From a virus: DNA of 41,964 nucleotides. Below the pieces are notes generated by a model. The model was not told the origin of the DNA, did not search any database, and worked only from the letters and a program-made list of their open reading frames with translations. Shown here piece by piece: positions 36,945 to 41,964 of this stretch. Made by a program: the position numbers and the translations under genes. Numbering within the stretch: the stretch's first letter is position 1; every line of letters starts with the position of its first letter. The DNA lies in IMG/VR virus record IMGVR_UViG_3300034156_000013, positions 1-41,964 of that record, one strand, 5' to 3'.

Positions 36945-36976
36945 TTGGGCACCTTATCTATAGAAACCATTTAATG
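36942..36976 (+). promoter_or_regulatory. Phage RNA polymerase promoter for tail fibre, packaging and lysis genes
   Basis: TAATTGGGCACCTTATCTAT, then AGAAACCATTTAATG. The first triplet is the stop codon of the gp16-like gene. It is identical over 35 bases to the copies at 1646 and 22181. It is the last phage promoter before the genome end region. Confidence 0.9.
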
Positions 36977-36991
36977 GGGCCTGTAGGCCCC
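36976..36991 (+). other. 5' stem-loop downstream of the tail-fibre promoter
   Basis: GGGGCC, loop TGTA, GGCCCC, placed about 13 nt after the expected transcription start. It parallels the stem-loop after the capsid promoter (25765-25782), though the sequences differ. Probably a transcript-stabilising 5' hairpin. Confidence 0.6.
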
Positions 36992-37005
36992 TATAAGGAT
37001 TACAC

Positions 37006-39507
37006 ATGGCTTACCTCGCTACTAACATCTATGACGCAGACGGCGTGCGCACCGAGTGGGACTTCTCATTCGCTGGCGTTTCCCCCGACCGCGTGTCCGG
37101 TACTACTCCATACCTCTATCCAGAGGATGTGAAGGTGCAGGAACTGTACCGTGATGCCGAGGGCAACCCGAAGATGGTACAGCGCAGCGCCACCGTTATC
37201 GCACCGACGCGCATCCGCGTGAACGGCGCGCCAATCGTGTGGGGCAATCAGGTTAAGATTTACCGTGACACCGAGGTACGCTTCCCGCTGGTTGACTACC
37301 GCGACGGTCAGAACGTCAGCGAGCTTGATCTGGACCTGTCCGCACGCCAAGCTGTGTTCATTGCACAGGAAGCCCGTGACGCCACTCAGAACATGAACGT
37401 GGACGAGACAGGTGCCTTCAATGCTGGCGGTCGCCCTATCACTAACGTGGCAGATGGCGTTGCAGACAAGGATGCAGTAACCGTTCGCCAGCTCCAGCAC
37501 GCTGTTCGTGCCCCGGTTGGTGAGGGTGGCCTGCAATCGCTGCCATTCTCAGCACAGCGCGCTAACAAACTGCTGAGCTTCGACTCCGCAGGCCAGCCTG
37601 TTGTGGTTGCGGCGGCTAGCGGTTCGGCTACTGAGCTTGCCCTGAGCCTCGCGGACTTCTCCAGCGGCCTCAAGGGTGCTGGTCAGATTGGCTATGCGGC
37701 TAACCTCGGCTACCCGGCTAACACTGTGGGAGCCAAGCTGAACACCCTGACCTCCGCTGTGTCTGCCGCTACTGGCGATGGCTCGGCTAAGCAGGTGCGC
37801 AGCTACTTGGAAGCAAGCTCTGTCGGCAACCTCGGTAACTTGGCTGTCTACAACCAAGCGCTGAACTCCGGCGTAGTCCGTATCGCATTCGTCGGTGACT
37901 CGATCATCGAAGGCTTTTATGACGGCGTGTACGAGAACAGCACCGCGTCCACCATCATGCGAATCCTGCGTCAGCAGAACCCCGGCGTCAAGTTCGTCTT
38001 CGGCAACTTCTCGTTGGCTGGTCGCGCCTCGACGCACTACGGCCTCGACACCTATGTCGGCCAAGCTGTGGAGGACATCACCACTGGCTTCAAACGCCCA
38101 GCTGGCGCAGACGACACCGCACTGTGGCCGGGTGGCTCGGTAGTGGGTAAGTCTTGGATGAACACCGTCCGCGACTTTACACCAGACTTAGTGTTCCTGA
38201 TGTTCGGTGCTAACGACCTGTCCGGCAACAGCGGGTACAACGTCGAGATTCTGCGCCGTATCATCGCCGCACAGAACCTGTGGGCCAAGAAGCCATCGGT
38301 TGCTGTAGCTGCTGCTGCCCTGCCTACCACTGCGATCTATCAAGAGCCAGTGCAAATCTCGGCTAACGGCGTGCGCGGCTTTGCCCGTGAGAACAACATC
38401 ACCCTGATTGACACCAACCGCCTGTACCTGCAAGCGACTCGTGGTGTGGACATCGACAACCCGATCTTCCTGCGCAAGCACAACTTCACTCAGTGGAGTA
38501 CCGAGTGGAGCAAGTTCCCGGCTGACGGCCTGTCCGCTACTCCCGACGCCCTTGTGGTTGTTGGCGAGGGTATGGCAATGCGTCCGGGTCTGATCTGCGA
38601 AGACATCAAGATCAGCGCCACGTTCAACCGTGCCAACATCGCCGCACAGTCGTCGGGTATCTACTACCGCTCGCTGGGCACTGGCCTGACTCAGTACACT
38701 GCCATGCTCACACCGGGCGGCGTAGTGCTCTACTGGGGCAGCACCCCAATTGCCAGCTACACCTATGCCTTTACCGGCGGTGTTGATTACGAGCTGACTG
38801 TCGTGAACCGTGGCTGCCGTCACATCGTTCTGCTCAATGGCCGCGAGGTCATCAACCAGTTCGACTACAACAACGTGCTGCGTGGCTCCATCGGCGTGTT
38901 CATGCAAGGTGGTTATGGCGTCATCAGCAATCTGCGTGTCTATCCGGGGAACTCGTTCACCGCTGGCCGCACTGAGCTGACTGCGCTGGACACCTACGGC
39001 CCGGACGACTTCAACACGAACGAGAACAGCCTCGGCGGTAACGGTATCAACCACCCGACCAAACTGGCTACCTCGATCATTTGGGCGGCGGGCTTCCGTG
39101 AGTTCCTGCGACACACCAACGATGTTGCCCGTGGCTTGCTGTCGGCTACCATCGGCGGGCGCGCTACAAGCACCTACAACTTCGCAGTTGCTGGAGCTGA
39201 GGCTACCGTCACCACGTCGATCAATGGCATTCGCGGCAACGACACTGGGCTGCTTATCTCGGGCACCAGTGCTCTCGCCACCGCCTCGGACGTGCGCTAC
39301 GTTGTAGTAACCACTCCCGGCACCACTACCCGTGTGCAGGCTCTCCTGACCACTGGCGGTGTTGACACCTCGTTCTGCGAGGTTGACGTACCGCTGCCAC
39401 CGGGCCGCTGGTGTGTACATGCACAAGTTCACTGTTCCAAATCCGCTGCGGGCGTAGTCCGCAACACCCTCTCCCTCACCGCTACCAAGAGCGTACCACT
39501 TAACTAA
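37006..39507 (+). CDS. Tail fibre/spike with SGNH-hydrolase domain and inserted lectin-like module
   Basis: 833 residues. Residues 1-150 are the T7 gp17-type virion attachment domain (start MAYLATNIYDADGVRTEWDF). Residues about 290-500 and 660-710 form an SGNH/GDSL esterase: FVGDSIIEG with S299, MFGANDLSG with N403, and NGINHP with H683; a canonical Asp three residues before the His is not evident. Between the blocks, about residues 520-655 form a beta-sandwich-like insertion (YELTVVNRGCRHIVLLNGRE, GSIGVFMQGGYGVISNLRV), like LamG/carbohydrate-binding modules. The C-terminal 110 residues are Thr-rich beta. Likely binds and deacetylates surface polysaccharide. It has its own promoter and 5' hairpin. 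Confidence 0.9.
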   Translation: MAYLATNIYDADGVRTEWDFSFAGVSPDRVSGTTPYLYPEDVKVQELYRDAEGNPKMVQRSATVIAPTRIRVNGAPIVWGNQVKIYRDTEVRFPLVDYRDGQNVSELDLDLSARQAVFIAQEARDATQNMNVDETGAFNAGGRPITNVADGVADKDAVTVRQLQHAVRAPVGEGGLQSLPFSAQRANKLLSFDSAGQPVVVAAASGSATELALSLADFSSGLKGAGQIGYAANLGYPANTVGAKLNTLTSAVSAATGDGSAKQVRSYLEASSVGNLGNLAVYNQALNSGVVRIAFVGDSIIEGFYDGVYENSTASTIMRILRQQNPGVKFVFGNFSLAGRASTHYGLDTYVGQAVEDITTGFKRPAGADDTALWPGGSVVGKSWMNTVRDFTPDLVFLMFGANDLSGNSGYNVEILRRIIAAQNLWAKKPSVAVAAAALPTTAIYQEPVQISANGVRGFARENNITLIDTNRLYLQATRGVDIDNPIFLRKHNFTQWSTEWSKFPADGLSATPDALVVVGEGMAMRPGLICEDIKISATFNRANIAAQSSGIYYRSLGTGLTQYTAMLTPGGVVLYWGSTPIASYTYAFTGGVDYELTVVNRGCRHIVLLNGREVINQFDYNNVLRGSIGVFMQGGYGVISNLRVYPGNSFTAGRTELTALDTYGPDDFNTNENSLGGNGINHPTKLATSIIWAAGFREFLRHTNDVARGLLSATIGGRATSTYNFAVAGAEATVTTSINGIRGNDTGLLISGTSALATASDVRYVVVTTPGTTTRVQALLTTGGVDTSFCEVDVPLPPGRWCVHAQVHCSKSAAGVVRNTLSLTATKSVPLN

Positions 39508-39519
39508 GGAGTAACACTG

Positions 39520-39693
39520 ATGGATAAGTCCACCAACTTGCAGACTGCTATGGTAGCTCTGCAAGCGTGGGCTGTTGGGCTGTCAAGCTGGTTCATCTCC
39601 GCACTGCCAACGGTAGTGCTGGTGATGTCCGCTACATTGACCGGCTTACAGCTCTACGTTTTCATGCGTGACAAACTTACTAAAAAGGATTAA
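39520..39693 (+). CDS. Holin candidate (T7 gp17.5-like), 57 aa
   Basis: MDKSTNLQTAMVALQAWAVG..., with one strongly hydrophobic region (about residues 13-48, interrupted by Ser/Thr) and a basic tail (MRDKLTKKD). AAGGAG lies upstream of ATG 39520. Size, position between tail fibre and small terminase, and the charged C-terminus match gp17.5 of T7, the class II holin. It could form one or two membrane helices. With a SAR-like endolysin elsewhere, it might act as a pinholin; this is inferred. Confidence 0.75.
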   Translation: MDKSTNLQTAMVALQAWAVGLSSWFISALPTVVLVMSATLTGLQLYVFMRDKLTKKD

Positions 39694-39696
39694 GCT

Positions 39697-40005
39697 ATGG
39701 CTGCCTCTGAGAAGATGATGGGCCAGCTCCATGAGATGTTTGCACAGTACCTCATGGACTGTATGACCCGCAAGGGCACCGACGAGGACGGTAACTCGTA
39801 TCCGATCCCGATGACTGCGGCTGAGGCTGCGGTACTGCGGGCATTCCTCAAGGACAACAACATTCAAGCAGACCCCGACGCGAGTACAGACCTCAAGGTT
39901 CTGGACAGCGCTATGCGCCGCGCAACTATGGGCGTCGTCTCCACTGAGGAGATGGACGCACTGATGCGGGACTTCGAAAACTTCACTGGCGGTAACATGC
40001 AATGA
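39697..40005 (+). CDS. Small terminase subunit, gp18-like
   Basis: 102 residues, near T7 gp18 (89), immediately before and overlapping (ATGA) the large terminase. Helical sequence with MTAAEAAVLRAFLKDNNIQADP (about residues 39-60), a segment typical of small terminases of this group, and an acidic C-terminal part (MDALMRDFENF). It recognises phage DNA and regulates packaging. AAGGA precedes the ATG. Confidence 0.88.
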   Translation: MAASEKMMGQLHEMFAQYLMDCMTRKGTDEDGNSYPIPMTAAEAAVLRAFLKDNNIQADPDASTDLKVLDSAMRRATMGVVSTEEMDALMRDFENFTGGNMQ

Positions 40006-41768
40006 GTGACGTGGTAGTAACAGCAGCTGAGAAACAACTGCTGTTCCTCCAGAAGATGTTCCCTACGTTCGACCGCTTTCTGATAGTGATGATGACCGCT
40101 CTCGGTTACTCCACTACTCAGTTGCAGTTGGACATCGGGCGCTATCTGGAGAACGGCCCCAAGGACTTAATGATTCAGGCCCAACGGGGTCAAGCTAAGT
40201 CCACCATTACAGCTCTGTTCGCTATCTGGTACTTGATCCACCATCCGAAAGGCTCGGTGCTGATCGTGTCTGCCGGTGGCAAACAGGCTAACGAGATTAG
40301 TACTCTGATCGTCAAGACGATTATGAACGTGGACATCCTGACGTGCTTGCGGCCTAATCAGGCGCGCAATGACCGTCAGTCGGTGGAAGCATTCGACATC
40401 AACTTCGACCTGCGTGGAGTACAGAAGTCCCCGTCCGTTGCGTGTACCGGTATCACTGGTAACTTGCAAGGTAAGCGCGCAACCCTGCTTATCGCGGATG
40501 ACGTGGAGTCAATGAAGAATGGTCGCACGGCCATGATGCGTGAGCTGCTGATGCAGAACTGCCGGGACTTCGCGTCTATCGTGCAGGACGCTGCGGGCCG
40601 TATCGTGTACCTCGGTACACCGCAGACCGACAGCTCGATCTACAACCAGCTGAGTGCCATGGGCTTCGCCCTGCGCATCTGGCCGGGCCGCTACCCTACC
40701 GACGAGCAGCTGGGCCACTATGGCGCATGCCTCGCCCCGTCGCTTATGGAGGCGTTGATCGAAGACCCGTCCCTACAGACGGGCGGCGGCTTGGACGGCC
40801 TACAGGGCCAGCCTACGGACGCTCAGCTCATGCCAGAGGAGTCCCTACAAGCCAAGGAGATGAAGCAAGGCCCTGCCTTCTTCCAGCTCCAGCACATGCT
40901 GTCCACCAAGCTCGCTGACGCCCTGCGTTACCCGCTCAAGCTGGTCAACATGGTGGTGATGCGACTGGGTGATTTGCTCCCGGTCTCTGTCGTCCGTGGT
41001 ATGTCTCACGACTACATCAAGGACTATCAGGTAGGGTCGCTCAAGGTACAGCTCAGCGCGCCCCAGTACGTCTCTCAGGACGTTGTGAAGCCGACCTTCC
41101 GCCACATGCGGATTGACCCGGCTGGTGGTGGTAAGAACGGTGACGAAACGGCCTATGCAGTGAGCGAACAGCTCAACGGTACAGTGTACCTGCGTGCGGC
41201 TGGCGGCGTTCCCGGTGGCTTTGAGGACAAGGACTTGACCCGGCTGGCGCAGATCGTGGCCCGTTGGGCGCCTGACGTGCTGGACATTGAGAAGAACTTC
41301 GGCTTCGGTGCCTTCACCAAAGTGTTTATGCCGTATCTCGATAAGGCTGGCTGGAAGGGCGGCATCAACGAGACCTTTGAGTCCACTAACAAAGAGCTGC
41401 GTATCATCGACACCCTTGAGCCTATGCTCGGTCGCGGTTCGCTCGTTATCGACGAGACCATCGTACTCGATGACTGGGATAGCACTCAAGCTCACCCGAT
41501 GGACAAGCGTCAGGGGTACTCCCTGCTGCAACAGATCGCCAAGATCACAAGGGACTCAGGTTGCCTTGTGCATGACGATAGACTCGATGCGGTCGCCGGT
41601 ACATGCGGCTACTGGATCGGGCAGATGAACCAAGACTCGACTCGTAGAGAGGCCGAGGCACGGGCTGCTATCCTCGCTGAGAAGATGGCTGACCCATTCA
41701 ACTACAGACGGTATGACCGCCCCGGCGCCCAATCCAGTGGCCTCGGCTCGGTAATCCGTAGACGCTAA
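40002..41768 (+). CDS. Large terminase subunit (packaging ATPase/nuclease), gp19-like
   Basis: 588 residues, like T7 gp19 (586). Walker A variant IQAQRGQAKST with K66; Walker B LLIADDVESM (about residues 163-172), where the DD supplies the catalytic acid region; and coupling motif VYLGTPQTDSS. Nuclease acidic residues: RIDPAGGGKNGDET, LDIEKNFG and HDDRLDAVAG near the C-terminus. It cuts concatemers and drives DNA into the head. Coupled to small terminase by ATGA. Confidence 0.96.
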   Translation: MSDVVVTAAEKQLLFLQKMFPTFDRFLIVMMTALGYSTTQLQLDIGRYLENGPKDLMIQAQRGQAKSTITALFAIWYLIHHPKGSVLIVSAGGKQANEISTLIVKTIMNVDILTCLRPNQARNDRQSVEAFDINFDLRGVQKSPSVACTGITGNLQGKRATLLIADDVESMKNGRTAMMRELLMQNCRDFASIVQDAAGRIVYLGTPQTDSSIYNQLSAMGFALRIWPGRYPTDEQLGHYGACLAPSLMEALIEDPSLQTGGGLDGLQGQPTDAQLMPEESLQAKEMKQGPAFFQLQHMLSTKLADALRYPLKLVNMVVMRLGDLLPVSVVRGMSHDYIKDYQVGSLKVQLSAPQYVSQDVVKPTFRHMRIDPAGGGKNGDETAYAVSEQLNGTVYLRAAGGVPGGFEDKDLTRLAQIVARWAPDVLDIEKNFGFGAFTKVFMPYLDKAGWKGGINETFESTNKELRIIDTLEPMLGRGSLVIDETIVLDDWDSTQAHPMDKRQGYSLLQQIAKITRDSGCLVHDDRLDAVAGTCGYWIGQMNQDSTRREAEARAAILAEKMADPFNYRRYDRPGAQSSGLGSVIRRR

Positions 41769-41780
41769 AGGAGATACACC

Positions 41781-41964
41781 ATGCAAGCTTCCGATCTGCT
41801 CTATCCCGGCTACACCGGTCCTAACGAACGCATTCGCCGTGACGTTGCCTTTGCTATCTCCAAACTGGAGTCGGCCAAGGGCCTCGGTGCACCAGACAAG
41901 CCAGCCTTCGCGCTGTTCTTAGCTGATGCTGCTACCAAGACTCCAGGCTATGCTGGCCCTATCC
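41781..41964 (+). CDS. Putative head-fibre/decoration-like protein, N-terminal part (continues at 1-372)
   Basis: ATG 41781 with AAGGAG 9 nt upstream. The window ends after 61 codons. The frame continues at base 1: codon 20 here (41838) equals the first codon at position 1. The N-terminus MQASDLLYPGYTGPNERIRR and the helix IRRDVAFAISKLESAKGLG suggest a folded or coiled-coil head, followed by the Ala/Val/Thr-rich beta-like tail described for 1-372. Function inferred only from composition and position after the terminase. Confidence 0.75.
   Translation, partial: MQASDLLYPGYTGPNERIRRDVAFAISKLESAKGLGAPDKPAFALFLADAATKTPGYAGPI
41838..41964. repeat. Exact terminal overlap of the contig (copy 2)
   Basis: This is the second copy of the 127-base overlap and is identical to positions 1-127. 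Joining the copies restores a 142-residue reading frame that starts at 41781 and ends at 372. Confidence 0.95.

Noticed and set aside
33555-41531. Long minus-strand ORFs (for example 33555-34481, 38188-39564, 40845-41531)
   Set aside because: Each is antisense to a well-supported gene in GC-rich DNA, where the complement stays open easily. They are His/Arg/Val-rich, lack ribosome sites, and all recognised genes run in the + direction.
1-41964. tRNA genes, CRISPR arrays, insertion sequences, integrase or repressor-type lysogeny genes
   Set aside because: I saw no cloverleaf, spacer-repeat array, transposase or integrase motif. The one winged-helix protein alone does not suggest lysogeny.

Overview
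The window is a nearly complete genome of a T7-like (Autographiviridae-type) podophage. Every supported gene is on the + strand. The order resembles phiKMV-like phages: the single-subunit RNA polymerase sits just upstream of the structural genes, not in the early region, and the lysis genes follow the terminase. The GC-rich third codon positions and gene layout would suit a Pseudomonas-like gammaproteobacterial host, but nothing here proves the host. The first 127 bases are repeated exactly as the last 127, so the contig is a circularised assembly with a 127-base overlap. The unit is 41,837 bp, and one gene (41781 to the end, continuing at 1-372) is cut by the arbitrary break.

Layout: (a) 1-1213, end of the late region: a small beta-rich protein, a SAR-type endolysin, and Rz/Rz1 spanins. 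(b) 1214-2798, a 1.6 kb non-coding region that probably contains the physical genome ends. It holds short CTGAG repeats, a phage promoter, a GATAGA tract, four candidate sigma70 promoters and a UUCG hairpin. (c) 2799-9406, about 20 small early genes, mostly unrecognised, in tightly overlapped clusters separated by stem-loops. Two of these stem-loops are homologous and show a compensatory base-pair change. (d) 9419-19781, replication and nucleotide metabolism: separate primase and DnaB-type helicase, a family A DNA polymerase, a probable ssDNA-binding protein, 5'-3' exonuclease, endonuclease VII, a metallophosphoesterase, a probable dNTP pyrophosphohydrolase and an ATP-dependent ligase. (e) 19784-22183, the phage RNA polymerase. 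(f) 22181-41768, virion morphogenesis: portal, scaffold, capsid, tail tubes A and B, internal virion proteins, an SGNH-hydrolase tail fibre, holin, and small and large terminase.

Transcription logic: host polymerase would start at the tandem promoters (1887-2280). The phage polymerase would then use five nearly identical promoters, beginning TAATTGGGCACCTTATCTA, at 1646, 22181, 22458, 25733 and 36942. At three of them the TAA of the upstream gene is the first triplet of the promoter. A strong intrinsic terminator follows the capsid gene, as in T7.

The observation I would check first is an out-of-frame ORF (34939-35232) inside the 1306-codon internal virion protein gene. It encodes a 97-residue protein with three well-formed membrane segments and holin-like topology, in a stretch where the host frame uses atypical T-ending codons. 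Other leads are a lectin-like module inserted into the tail-fibre SGNH hydrolase, an acetyltransferase-like segment in the gp16-like protein, and promoter/stop/RBS fusions.
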